A stretch of DNA of 12,830 nt from Candidatus Roizmanbacteria bacterium CG_4_10_14_0_8_um_filter_39_9 (GCA_002784505.1 PFLF01000003.1:1-12830); one strand, 5' to 3'; positions 1-6,172 are shown, counted from the stretch's first letter. The notes: generated from the letters alone by a model not told the origin. Numbers and translations are program-made.

Positions 1-1298
1 TGAAAAGGAATATGTGATTGCGGCCAAAGGGGCGCCTGAGGCAATAGCAGATTTATGCCACCTTGACGATGCTCAAAAAAAAGACTTAATTAATAATATT
101 CGACTTATGTCAGGATATGGATTAAGGATATTGGGGGTTGCTAAAGCGTTATACTCCGAGCAAGAGTTGCCAAAAATTCAGCATGACTATGATTTTAAGT
201 TTGTTGGGTTAATAGGTTTTACCGATCCAATCAGACCTACCGTTGTCCAGTCAGTAAAAGAATGTCATAGCGCGGGGATAAAAGTAGTTATGATTACCGG
301 AGATTATCCCGGCACTGCACAGTATATTGCACGGCAAATTGGTCTAAAAAATTCCGATAAATATATTACAGGAGAAGAAATAAGGTTGCTCGATCATTTA
401 AAACTTCGTGAACAAATAAAAGAAGTTACTATCTTTGCACGCGTAGTGCCTGAGCAAAAATTAGCCATAGTAAATGCTTTAAAAGCCAATGGAGAAATTG
501 TTGCAATGACGGGTGATGGAGTAAATGATGCACCTGCATTGAAATCAGCCCATATTGGTATAGCAATGGGGGAACGCGGGACCGATGTTGCCCGTGAAGC
601 TGCAGACCTTGTTTTATTAAATGATGATTTTTCGTCCATTGTCTCAGCAATACGATTGGGGAGGCGAATATTTGATAACCTGAAAAAATCAATAGGGTTT
701 ATTCTTGCAGTACACATTCCTATTGCCGGCATGTCTCTTTTGCCAATTATATTTAACATGCCACTTCTATTATTTCCGGCCCATATTGCCTTTCTGGAGC
801 TCATTATCGATCCTGCCTGCTCAATCGTCTTTGAGTCCGAAAAAGAGGAGTATAACGTTATGAGTAGACCACCCCGAAAGCTTAGTCAACCCCTGATTTC
901 CCGACAAACCCTAGTTTTAAGTTTGCTCCAGGGCGCAAGTATACTGGCGACGGTCTTTATGGTATTTCTCATATCTTTTCACTTTGGACTTTCGGAAAAG
1001 GAAGCAAGAACCCTTGCCTTTGTAACGATTGTATTTGGCAATCTTATGCTTATCATAAGTAATCTATCCCACACCGATAGCTTTATACAAATTCTCAAAA
1101 ATAAAAACAAAGCCCTCTACTTTGTGATTGGGGGGGGCATTATTCTTTCTTGTTCTTATTTTAAACGTACCATTATTGCGAAATATTTTTTACTTTTCAC
1201 CGCTAAACTTGAATCAAATATTCATTACTTTCTTTGCAGCTTTGATAAGTTTCGTTTGGTTTGAAGGATATAAAATTGTCAGAAGTCAGAAGAATTGA
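1..1298 (+). pseudogene. P-type cation-transporting ATPase, 3' part, frameshifted near its C-terminus
   Basis: Open at the left window edge; the frame runs into position 2, so codon 14 (GTG) is not the true start. This is the nucleotide-binding, phosphorylation-hinge and C-terminal membrane part of a P-type ATPase that moves cations across the cytoplasmic membrane. Counting from codon 14, I see KGAPE (5-9), the DPPR-like DPIR (71-74), MITGD (93-97), FARVVPEQK (141-149) and the hinge TGDGVNDAP (166-174). Hydrophobic segments follow at about 226-246, 249-270, 298-322 and 330-350. The M6-like segment reads LIIDPACSIVFE; the ion is not assignable. At the run of eight G (1130-1137) the frame is lost and the current frame ends at 1264 in unrelated sequence. 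Reading one base further on restores a typical final helix with FVWFEGYKIV, ending at TGA 1296-1298. Seven G would make the gene intact. The phosphorylated Asp (DKTGT) lies upstream of the window. Family assignment is firm; the broken state may be an assembly error. Confidence 0.9.
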
Positions 1299-1304
1299 TA
1301 TAAT
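1276..1304 (+). promoter_or_regulatory. Promoter of the DUF2000 gene, nearly leaderless
   Basis: A -35 TTGTCA (1276-1281), a 17-bp spacer and an extended -10 TGA-TATAAT (hexamer 1299-1304). Only seven bases separate the -10 from the ATG at 1312, so transcription should begin at about 1311-1312. The promoter overlaps the last codons and stop of the restored ATPase reading frame. Confidence 0.7.
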
Positions 1305-1311
1305 GTAGGAC

Positions 1312-1746
1312 ATGGAAACTAACCAACAACCTCTAACCCATAAATTTGTTGCAGTATTAAATAAGAAGATTCCGGTTGCCAATCTCATGAATGCTCTTGG
1401 ACATATGTCTGCCGGGCTATCCGCCAGTTATCCGAATATTCCGGAAATGCGCTTTGACACCTATACAGATAAAGATGGGGGAAACCATAAAAATATATCA
1501 GATAATCCATTTATCATTTTGGCTGCAGATAATTCCAATAAGATAAGGACTCTTCGAAACTTGCTTATCGCGAGTAGTATTCACTTTGTTGACTTTACCT
1601 CAACAATGACTGTTGGCACTTATGTAGAGCAGCAGCAAAGGACTAAAGAAACTCCGGAACTAGAACTTGAATATTACGGCATCTGCTTGTTTGGTGAGAT
1701 CAATCAAGTCAGCGAATTAACCCGCAAATTTTCTTTATGGAGATAG
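1312..1746 (+). CDS. DUF2000 family protein (peptidyl-tRNA hydrolase 2-like fold)
   Basis: A 144-aa soluble protein with no signal peptide or membrane helix. The start KFVAVLNKKIPVANLMNALG (residues 11-30) followed by HMSAGL matches the DUF2000 family as I know it, small proteins sharing the fold of type 2 peptidyl-tRNA hydrolases. The biochemical role of DUF2000 is not established, and PTH activity should not be assumed. The Lys/Asn-rich N-terminal strand and helix and the central FIILAADNSNKIRTLR (about 62-77) fit this fold. The ATG at 1312 follows a strong promoter by seven bases with no Shine-Dalgarno, so the mRNA is probably leaderless. The stop codon (1744-1746) abuts the convergent glutaredoxin stop (1747-1749) with no gap and no visible terminator hairpin. 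Confidence 0.8.
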   Translation: METNQQPLTHKFVAVLNKKIPVANLMNALGHMSAGLSASYPNIPEMRFDTYTDKDGGNHKNISDNPFIILAADNSNKIRTLRNLLIASSIHFVDFTSTMTVGTYVEQQQRTKETPELELEYYGICLFGEINQVSELTRKFSLWR

Positions 1747-1991
1747 TTACAAGCCAAGAAGCTGATCAATCACTGGCTTATTAAAGCCGATTACCACTTC
1801 ATCATCAATCCATAGTTGAGGAACGCCCATTTCACCTGATTTCTCAACCATCTGCATAGCGAGAGCTTTTGATCACTTGAAACATCGATATCTTCAAACT
1901 CAACCTTCTTATCCTTTAAGTAATCTTTTGCCATATGACAGTAAGGGCAGGTGGGGGTAGAAAATACTTTAACTTTCTTTTGAGTGGACAT
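1747..1991 (-). pseudogene. Glutaredoxin (YruB-like), single-base frameshift
   Basis: A small thiol-disulfide oxidoreductase of the glutaredoxin/thioredoxin fold. ATG is at 1991; residues 1-10 are the first strand and CPYC at 15-18 is the redox motif. EFEDIDVSSDQK follows, where the frame is lost at the T run 1867-1870 (AAAA in the coding sense). The current frame ends early at 1791 after about 66 residues. Adding one base after the Lys codon restores ALAMQMVEKSGEMGVPQLW, with the cis-Pro in GVP, then the usual GFNKPVIDQLLGL ending at TAA (1749-1747). That gives 81 residues, normal for the family. The downstream part is well conserved, so the lesion is recent or a sequencing error. The gene lies downstream of the sigma/anti-sigma genes on the same strand but has its own promoter-like region with a dyad. 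Likely substrates are protein disulfides or peroxides, but none is identifiable here. Confidence 0.88.
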
Positions 1992-2011
1992 ATTAATTTG
2001 ATTAAATGCTA

Positions 2012-2050
2012 ACTATATGTAAGTTTAATATAGTAAACTATATTTGTCAA
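2012..2050 (-). promoter_or_regulatory. Candidate promoter and operator upstream of the glutaredoxin gene
   Basis: On the minus strand, TTGACA (2050-2045) is a consensus -35. After 17 bp comes a weak -10, TAAACT (2027-2022). The spacer is filled by an 18-bp dyad with 8-bp arms AATATAGT / ACTATATT and a two-base centre (2027-2044). A third half-site, ACTATAT, lies at 2012-2018. A dyad in the spacer is where a repressor or a MerR-type activator would bind. The regulator is unknown, and the -10 assignment is uncertain because the leader would be about 30 nt. Confidence 0.45.
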
Positions 2051-2058
2051 GTATTTTT

Positions 2059-2787
2059 TTATTTATTCCACATCATGCCACGCCCGCTCCTTTGCCTTCG
2101 CATTGTATCCGGGCCAAGTGTTGATGGATCGGTGTTATCAAATACCCGCACACCGATCGCATTAAATGAAACACCATCCCATATTCCGATCGAACGTATT
2201 GAGCTGCCAATTTTTGGTGTGCCGAACGGAAAATGAGTGTCAGAATTGAGATTGAGAACCGTATTTTTGTTCTTTTCATCTTGAACGGTAATGGTTTCTT
2301 TGTCAATTTCGACTACGATGCCCGATACGGCGTTGTTGTTATTCATCAAACCCATACGAAACACTTGTCCCTCTTGTTGATAGAGTCTTTGTCCAAACGG
2401 ATGTCTCATGGTCATCCATCCAATGAGTAATACTCCGCAAAGAATAATAAACGTAAACGCAAAGAATGGTTTTTTATATGAGAAGTCGAATTTTCTAAAA
2501 ATAATAATAAGGAGGGCAAATAGAACAAGGAATATAACTACAAATAGGTAAGGAAATGACTGGATAAAGGAGGATAATCCATAGCGCCCATACCTTCCCA
2601 GAATCAAATCGTTATTGCTGTTTATCCAATAGAGAACTATACCGGCAACAGAAACAAGAAGTATAAAAAGTCCTATCACCCCTCCGTTTAAACCAAGTAT
2701 GTCCATCCAGATTGAAAACTGTGATCTCATAGTTACCTCCCCTTTTTTTATCTTATCTGTAATTGAATCAGCGACTGTTTTTTTCAT
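2059..2787 (-). CDS. Three-helix membrane protein, candidate anti-sigma factor
   Basis: A 242-aa protein. It has a short charged cytoplasmic N-terminus with DKIKKGE (11-17), membrane helices at about 34-55, 78-97 and 107-127, then a beta-rich C-terminal domain (about 153-216) beginning VSGIVVEIDKETITVQD. That domain recalls the small beta-barrel 'DUF5666-like' repeats. The tail is Arg/Met rich (RRQRSGRGMMWNK). The ATG at 2787 overlaps the 3' end of the sigma gene by 20 bases, so the two are co-transcribed and probably translationally coupled. This arrangement, with cytoplasmic N-terminus, helices and external domain, suggests a membrane anti-sigma that holds the ECF factor and senses an outside signal. 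That role is inferred. I see no zinc-binding HxxxCxxC of the ZAS class. A GGGGAGG five bases before Met20 (2730) could drive a shorter form, but residues 11-20 resemble the conserved start of related proteins, so I keep 2787. Confidence 0.75.
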   Translation of the reverse strand: MKKTVADSITDKIKKGEVTMRSQFSIWMDILGLNGGVIGLFILLVSVAGIVLYWINSNNDLILGRYGRYGLSSFIQSFPYLFVVIFLVLFALLIIIFRKFDFSYKKPFFAFTFIILCGVLLIGWMTMRHPFGQRLYQQEGQVFRMGLMNNNNAVSGIVVEIDKETITVQDEKNKNTVLNLNSDTHFPFGTPKIGSSIRSIGIWDGVSFNAIGVRVFDNTDPSTLGPDTMRRQRSGRGMMWNK

Positions 2788-3325
2788 AGCAAATTTTTTT
2801 TATTTGTAATCTCCCTCGGTGAATCAACACTCCTACATTCCGTACCGGGATACGTAATATGTCACTTATTTCCTCATATTTTTTTTCTTCATAATAAAAA
2901 AGGACGAGGGGTTCTTTATACTTCATATCAAGCTGTTTAATACAGTTTTTCAGTTTTGTCCTCATTTGTTCATCATCCATTTCTTCTTCAATAGTATCCC
3001 TCCTTCCTATATCAAACCAATCCGGCATTGAAACGACCTTCTGAATGAGGCTACTTCCAATCAAATTAATGCTTTCATTGTGAGCGATGCGGTATATCCA
3101 ACTTGAAAATTTTAAATTCTTGTTAAATGTGGGTAAATTGATATATGTTTTCATAAACACGTTTTGTAAAATATCGTCAACCTCATCCTTCCGATTTGCT
3201 ATCGTTAAAATATATCGTTTCAGTTTTGTCTCATAACGAGTAGCCAAGTGATAAAATAATTCTTTTTGGCCAGAAATGATATCTATGACTAACTCCTCAT
3301 CTGTTTTCTTGTCGATAGCTTCCAT
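2768..3325 (-). CDS. ECF-like RNA polymerase sigma factor (sigma-70 family)
   Basis: 185 aa from the ATG at 3325. Region 2 (about 22-90) contains the core-binding and -10 recognition helices, with DEVDDILQNVFMKTYINLP and FSSWIYRIAHNESIN, typical of ECF factors. Region 4 (about 125-178) has the helix-turn-helix EISDILRIPVRNVGVLIHRGR that reads the -35. There is no region 1.1 or 3, so this is an alternative sigma. A longer frame begins at TTG 3364 but has poor spacing to GAGGAGG and no family-like residues, so ATG 3325 is preferred. The stop overlaps the start of the membrane protein gene. The upstream region carries the same TGTAATA-N14-TTGTATTAATTA element as the exported-protein gene, implying autoregulation. 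Sigma class assignment is firm; the signal and regulon are inferred. Confidence 0.92.
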   Translation of the reverse strand: MEAIDKKTDEELVIDIISGQKELFYHLATRYETKLKRYILTIANRKDEVDDILQNVFMKTYINLPTFNKNLKFSSWIYRIAHNESINLIGSSLIQKVVSMPDWFDIGRRDTIEEEMDDEQMRTKLKNCIKQLDMKYKEPLVLFYYEEKKYEEISDILRIPVRNVGVLIHRGRLQIKKICYEKNSR

Positions 3326-3326
3326 A

Positions 3327-3359
3327 TAATTAATACAAATCAAATATCTATTTATTACA
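3327..3359 (-). promoter_or_regulatory. Shared bipartite element upstream of the sigma gene (candidate autoregulated ECF promoter)
   Basis: Minus strand: TGTAATA (3359-3353), 14 bases, then TTGTATTAATTA (3338-3327), ending one base before the ATG at 3325. The same two blocks with the same spacing occur at 3851-3819. The first block resembles the TGTAAC/TGAAAC -35 of Bacillus ECF factors. GTATTA, 17 bp after TGTAAT, takes the place of their CGTATA -10. No SD precedes the ATG. If this is the promoter, transcription begins essentially at the start codon. Confidence 0.6.
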
Positions 3360-3362
3360 AAC

Positions 3363-3404
3363 AATACCTCCTCTATTGTATCAACTACAGGTTGAGGAGG
3401 TATT
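3363..3404 (-). terminator. 11-bp inverted repeat between exported-protein and sigma genes
   Basis: Perfect arms AATACCTCCTC (3363-3373) and GAGGAGGTATT (3394-3404) with a 20-base loop. The repeat begins eight bases after the exported-protein stop codon and ends three bases before the -35-like block of the sigma promoter. The minus-strand transcript continues TGTTTGT, a weak U tract, so it may be a partial terminator, an mRNA 3'-end stabiliser or an attenuator. The 3' arm contains a perfect SD-like GAGGAGG that would be sequestered. An alternative small hairpin, TCAAC/GTTGA, lies inside it. Confidence 0.5.
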
Positions 3405-3411
3405 ACTAGAT

Positions 3412-3795
3412 TTATCGGTGCATTCCCATTCCCTGACCAAATCCAGTTCCCATTCTTTGACCATTTTGAGTCATAAGACCTAATTCTTTTCTGACTGCAT
3501 CAGCCTCGGCATATTTGCCTTGTTCGGCTAACTTGTGAGCCTGTGCAAACTTAGCAAAGTTATCTTTTGTAATAACTTGAGTAACTCTCCCTCGTCCGAC
3601 CATGAGATTTTTCCAAGCATTATAATCGTTGTTATCAAATGCTTTCTCCATTGCCGTGTGACGTTCTGGAGTATAGTTAGGACCCTTTTTTGTATAGTCA
3701 CCCTGATATGCATATGCAGATCCTGCGACTATCGATCCAATGATTACGGTTAAAGCGATTGCTGAAATACCGTATAATAGTTTTTTTGTGTTCAT
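3412..3795 (-). CDS. Small exported protein of the sigma module, Met/Gly-rich tail
   Basis: 127 aa starting at ATG 3795. GGGAGGTG (3811-3804) lies eight bases upstream, the clearest Shine-Dalgarno in the window, so I prefer this over the ATG at 3816. Residues 1-29 form a signal peptide or anchor (Lys-Lys, hydrophobic core, AYA before the predicted cleavage). The mature part is GPNYTPERHTAMEKAFDNND (38-57), then helical DNFAKFAQAHKLAEQGKYAEADAVRKELGL (78-107), then a flexible Gly/Met tail, RMGTGFGQGMGMHR. I recall similar small exported proteins in Patescibacteria, but no function is known. The identical promoter element with the sigma gene suggests it is a regulon member, perhaps a periplasmic-side sensor or stress protein. 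The Met/His tail could bind metal, which is speculative; no catalytic motif is visible. Confidence 0.8.
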   Translation of the reverse strand: MNTKKLLYGISAIALTVIIGSIVAGSAYAYQGDYTKKGPNYTPERHTAMEKAFDNNDYNAWKNLMVGRGRVTQVITKDNFAKFAQAHKLAEQGKYAEADAVRKELGLMTQNGQRMGTGFGQGMGMHR

Positions 3796-3818
3796 ATTTT
3801 TTTCACCTCCCTTCATGT

Positions 3819-3851
3819 TAATTAATACAAGAGGAGTACGAAAATATTACA
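3819..3851 (-). promoter_or_regulatory. Shared bipartite element upstream of the exported-protein gene (candidate ECF promoter)
   Basis: Minus strand: TGTAATA (3851-3845), 14 bases, TTGTATTAATTA (3830-3819). Both blocks and the spacing are identical to the element before the sigma gene, while the 14-base spacers are unrelated (CT-rich here, AT-rich there). Such selective conservation points to a protein-binding promoter rather than a recent duplication. The leader of about 20 nt would carry the SD at 3811-3804. Confidence 0.62.
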
Positions 3852-3875
3852 CATTGAACTGAGCAGTGACATTTA

Positions 3876-4718
3876 TTATATTGGCAAGATGAAGGAAAGG
3901 TTGTTTGCCGGATAAAACAGACATTGGCGTGCAATTTCATTTGCAAACTTGAGCGATTTCCTTATATCTTTTGTCAGATAATATTTATATCCGAAAGATG
4001 CGCTGAAAATATCTCCTGAGCCAACTGAATCGACAATGTCTTCTGGTTTTACCGGGTCAACTGTTGTAACAACAGAATCATTCTTATGAAGATAAACAGA
4101 TCCCTGATCTCCTCGGGTCATCACCACATTTGTGATACGTGCCCAACGTTTAATTATCTCACCCATCATCGCATGATCCTGTTCAGAGACAATCACAAAA
4201 TCGAAAAGGGGAAGAAGAGTCTGCGATTCTTTAAATTCCCTTGGGATCACATTGTTTTCATGATTATAGGAGCGATAGTAACCTTGGGGAATAAGTATCT
4301 TTAACGCATTCAGTTTTGTATATTTTACAATATCTAAAACATATTGGGCGGTGAAATCAGGAGTTAAGGGAGCAAAAAAAAGTACGTCGGATTTAGATAT
4401 AATCGTTCGTAGTTTATCATCAAGCGGAAGCGGTTTAGCGTTCTCTCTGTTGAAAGCCTTTTGTGTTCTTATATTTTTTTGGGAGTTGTTTTCATAAATA
4501 AGCGTCCAGTCACTTATCGGTTTATCCGGATAAATATTAATCTCTTTTACATAAGGTAAAAAATCGGTTCCATAGGGAGCAATGATATGTGTGGTAACGC
4601 CCGGAAATTTATTGAACACCTTGTCCATAAACATTGCCGGACTTCCTGCAATTGTATAGGTAGTATGTTCAGAAACATTATTATCAATACAAACGTGGCC
4701 AAGAATTGTAATATCCAT
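3876..4718 (-). CDS. PfkB/ribokinase family sugar or nucleoside kinase
   Basis: 280 aa. PfkB enzymes transfer phosphate from ATP to a hydroxymethyl group of a sugar, nucleoside or sugar phosphate in the cytoplasm. Visible features: the N-terminal strand ILGHVCIDN (5-13), AGSPA (24-28) in the substrate region, TRGDQGS (201-207) and the signature DSVGSGDIFSASF (230-242). In that signature the Asp of GSGD (236) is the catalytic base and the glycines form the anion hole. The protein is slightly short for the family (about 300 aa) and lacks an obvious lid insertion, so the substrate cannot be named. ATG 4718 directly follows an extended -10 and lies 50 bp from the divergent cupin start. It precedes the exported-protein gene on the same strand, but the ECF-like promoter separates them. 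Confidence 0.85.
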   Translation of the reverse strand: MDITILGHVCIDNNVSEHTTYTIAGSPAMFMDKVFNKFPGVTTHIIAPYGTDFLPYVKEINIYPDKPISDWTLIYENNSQKNIRTQKAFNRENAKPLPLDDKLRTIISKSDVLFFAPLTPDFTAQYVLDIVKYTKLNALKILIPQGYYRSYNHENNVIPREFKESQTLLPLFDFVIVSEQDHAMMGEIIKRWARITNVVMTRGDQGSVYLHKNDSVVTTVDPVKPEDIVDSVGSGDIFSASFGYKYYLTKDIRKSLKFANEIARQCLFYPANNLSFILPI

Positions 4719-4768
4719 CCCTTCATATTATCAAATCTAGCTTGAGCTCAGCTGGTATAATAATCATT
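4719..4768. promoter_or_regulatory. Divergent leaderless promoters for the PfkB kinase and cupin genes
   Basis: A 50-bp gap holds two extended -10 boxes facing apart. Minus strand: TGA-TAATAT (hexamer 4730-4725), six bases before the kinase ATG at 4718. Plus strand: TGG-TATAAT (hexamer 4756-4761), seven bases before the cupin ATG at 4769. Neither gene has an SD. The -35 regions are not convincing and would reach into the opposite gene's promoter. Confidence 0.65.
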
Positions 4769-5110
4769 ATGAAAACATATGTTCTTAAAAAACCTTCGGA
4801 TTATTCTTTTGAAAAAGTAGGAATAAAAGGCAAAAAATTTTCTGTTGCTGAAATTACTTCAAGAACGGGGATATGTGTCATTGAAACCGAAAAAGGACAT
4901 GAGACAACAATTATTGAGCATAAATGTGACTTTATATATTATATTCTAGAAGGTAGTGGCTATTTTGAAATTGATGGACAAAAATAAGATTTTGTTAGGG
5001 AGGATTTAGTTATTGTTCCCGCAGGCTCAACATTTAGATATGTGGGGAAATGCAAAATGCTACTTATTACAACACCTCCTTATTTTCCTGAGCAAGAAGA
5101 GACATTATAG
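4769..5110 (+). pseudogene. Small cupin-domain protein interrupted by an in-frame UAA
   Basis: The preferred start is ATG 4769, seven bases after TATAAT; an upstream TTG (4742) is less likely. 72 codons end at TAA (4985-4987), but the same frame continues for 40 more codons that complete a single cupin beta-barrel, ending at TAG 5108-5110. Before the stop: CDFIYYILEGSGYFEIDGQK, a degenerate cupin motif 1 region. After it: REDLVIVPAGSTFRYVG, the motif 2 strand, then KMLLITTPPYFPEQEETL. Because the frame is unchanged, one base substitution (for example TAT or TAC, Tyr) explains it. The usual metal-binding His residues are only partly present, so the ligand or reaction is unknown; sugar-related roles are common in small cupins. 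It is either a recent pseudogene, a readthrough product or a sequence error. Confidence 0.8.
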
Positions 5111-5119
5111 TCTATATTT

Positions 5120-5128
5120 TGTTATACT
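5120..5128 (+). promoter_or_regulatory. Extended -10 promoter of the HAD gene, leaderless
   Basis: TGT-TATACT (hexamer 5123-5128) is followed after six bases by ATG 5135, so the predicted transcription start coincides with the start codon. No good -35 is seen. Confidence 0.6.
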
Positions 5129-5134
5129 TTTTGG

Positions 5135-5803
5135 ATGATAAAGGCGGTTTTTTTTGACTTGGATGAGACCCTAGTTGACGCAACGGGCGTACATGAAGTT
5201 GCGACGCGACAGGCCTTTAAACACTTTGGTTTTGACTATGATGAAATTAAAAAAATGTCACCTCATCATGTGTCAAGAGGAAAAAAAGTAGTTGAAAATA
5301 TTAAAGTTCGAGTAACCGCGGCTCAAATTTCAGAGCGGGATTTACCGTTTGACAAACTCATCGCCTACCGGGAATCTGTGTTTATCAATCTCATCTCCAA
5401 ACACGCCACTCTCCTTCCTGGAGCAAAAGAAGCTCTTATGTATTGCAAGGAGCATAAGGCGATCGTCGCCATTGTTTCCTCAGGTTCATCTTTGTATATC
5501 AACACCGTCATTACAAAATACGATTTAAGTAATTTGATAGATTATACGGTAAGCGGTGATGATGTCACAAAAGGTAAACCGGATCCGGAAAGCTATGAAA
5601 AGGCTTTTTCTCAATTGTATGATAAAACAATTGTCAAAGATGAGTGTCTGATTGTTGAAGACTCAGAAGCAGGTATTTTGGCGGGTCAAGGCGCCCACAT
5701 TCCCACACTGTTAGTCAATAAAAAAGCGCCTACTATGAAAAATATTCAATCCAACCATGCAATTTTATCCCTTCAGGATTTCAAAGTAATAATTCATCTA
5801 TAA
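5135..5803 (+). CDS. HAD-superfamily hydrolase (subfamily IA-like phosphatase)
   Basis: 222 aa, a typical haloacid dehalogenase phosphatase with an alpha-helical cap inserted after motif I. Motif I is FFDLDETLVD, with nucleophile Asp8 and Asp10. Motif II is IVSSGS (Ser115 or Ser116). Motif III is Lys148 in TKGKPDP, the pattern of beta-phosphoglucomutase/phosphoglycolate phosphatase relatives. Motif IV is VEDSEAG (Glu175, Asp176), binding Mg2+. The cap spans about 16-90. It probably dephosphorylates a small cytosolic sugar phosphate or nucleotide; the substrate is not readable from sequence. The start is fixed by the -10 box six bases upstream. The stop TAA (5801-5803) overlaps the -10 of the next gene. 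Confidence 0.9.
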   Translation: MIKAVFFDLDETLVDATGVHEVATRQAFKHFGFDYDEIKKMSPHHVSRGKKVVENIKVRVTAAQISERDLPFDKLIAYRESVFINLISKHATLLPGAKEALMYCKEHKAIVAIVSSGSSLYINTVITKYDLSNLIDYTVSGDDVTKGKPDPESYEKAFSQLYDKTIVKDECLIVEDSEAGILAGQGAHIPTLLVNKKAPTMKNIQSNHAILSLQDFKVIIHL

Positions 5804-5804
5804 T
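5799..5804 (+). promoter_or_regulatory. -10 box of the zinc-ribbon gene inside the HAD stop codon
   Basis: TATAAT (5799-5804) includes the HAD stop codon TAA and sits seven bases before ATG 5812. There is no TGn extension and no clear -35, so strength is uncertain, but the geometry matches the other promoters here. Confidence 0.5.
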
Positions 5805-5811
5805 TAACCGT

Positions 5812-6162
5812 ATGTCAGATACAAACATCTGTTCTACCTGCCACGCCATGCTCCAGCCGGAGTGGTATTTTTGTCCCCATTGTGGAAAACCTTCAAAAGA
5901 GCAAATTCCCAATATAAGCTTTTTTAAACAAATGCTTATTTACTTTGTCAGTTTTTTTCTTGCTCCATTAGGTCTCATGTGGGGAATAAAGTTTGTAAAA
6001 TATAACGATCAAAAAGTGAGGATTGTTGGAATCATCGCCATTATCCTTACCGTTCTATCTTTTATTCTTATGGCGATTAAATTCAAAGGGTTTATGGATC
6101 AATACAGAGGAGTGATTAACAATATTCAAAGTGTTAATTCGATTCAAAAGTTGTTACAATAG
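5812..6162 (+). CDS. Zinc-ribbon membrane protein
   Basis: 116 aa. The N-terminal zinc ribbon has Cys7-x2-Cys10 and Cys21-x2-Cys24 (CSTC...CPHC), the double-Cys layout of small zinc-ribbon domains. Two membrane helices follow (about 39-60 and 69-90) and a short C-terminal tail. The Cys module would be cytoplasmic. Such proteins are widespread and usually uncharacterised; a role in membrane-linked regulation or protein contacts is possible but not shown. It sits between the HAD phosphatase (eight-base gap) and the APH-like kinase (ten-base gap), so the three may be partly co-transcribed although each has a -10 of its own. Confidence 0.8.
   Translation: MSDTNICSTCHAMLQPEWYFCPHCGKPSKEQIPNISFFKQMLIYFVSFFLAPLGLMWGIKFVKYNDQKVRIVGIIAIILTVLSFILMAIKFKGFMDQYRGVINNIQSVNSIQKLLQ
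6152..6160 (+). promoter_or_regulatory. Extended -10 promoter of the APH-family kinase gene
   Basis: TGT-TACAAT (hexamer 6155-6160) lies over the end of the zinc-ribbon gene. The start codon at 6173 is 12 bases on, giving a leader of about six bases without an SD. Confidence 0.5.
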
Positions 6163-6172
6163 AAAACGATTT

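Noticed and set aside
394..804. Minus-strand frame of 136 codons inside the ATPase gene
   Set aside because: Antisense shadow of the conserved hinge region of the P-type ATPase; composition is unlike a real protein.
2728..2742. Internal start (Met20) of the membrane protein with GGGGAGG
   Set aside because: Good SD, but the bases also encode the KKGEV stretch that looks conserved in related proteins; kept only as an alternative.
3326..3364. TTG start extending the sigma factor by 13 residues
   Set aside because: The SD-like GAGGAGG is only two bases from the TTG and belongs to the hairpin, and the extension would be encoded by the promoter element itself.
4707..4713. Third TGTAATA on the plus strand
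   Set aside because: It lies inside the kinase gene and is not followed at 14 bases by TTGTATTAATTA.
4985..4987. Possible stop-codon reassignment
   Set aside because: UAA and UGA both end other convincing genes here, and no gene body contains in-frame UGA, so the standard bacterial code fits.
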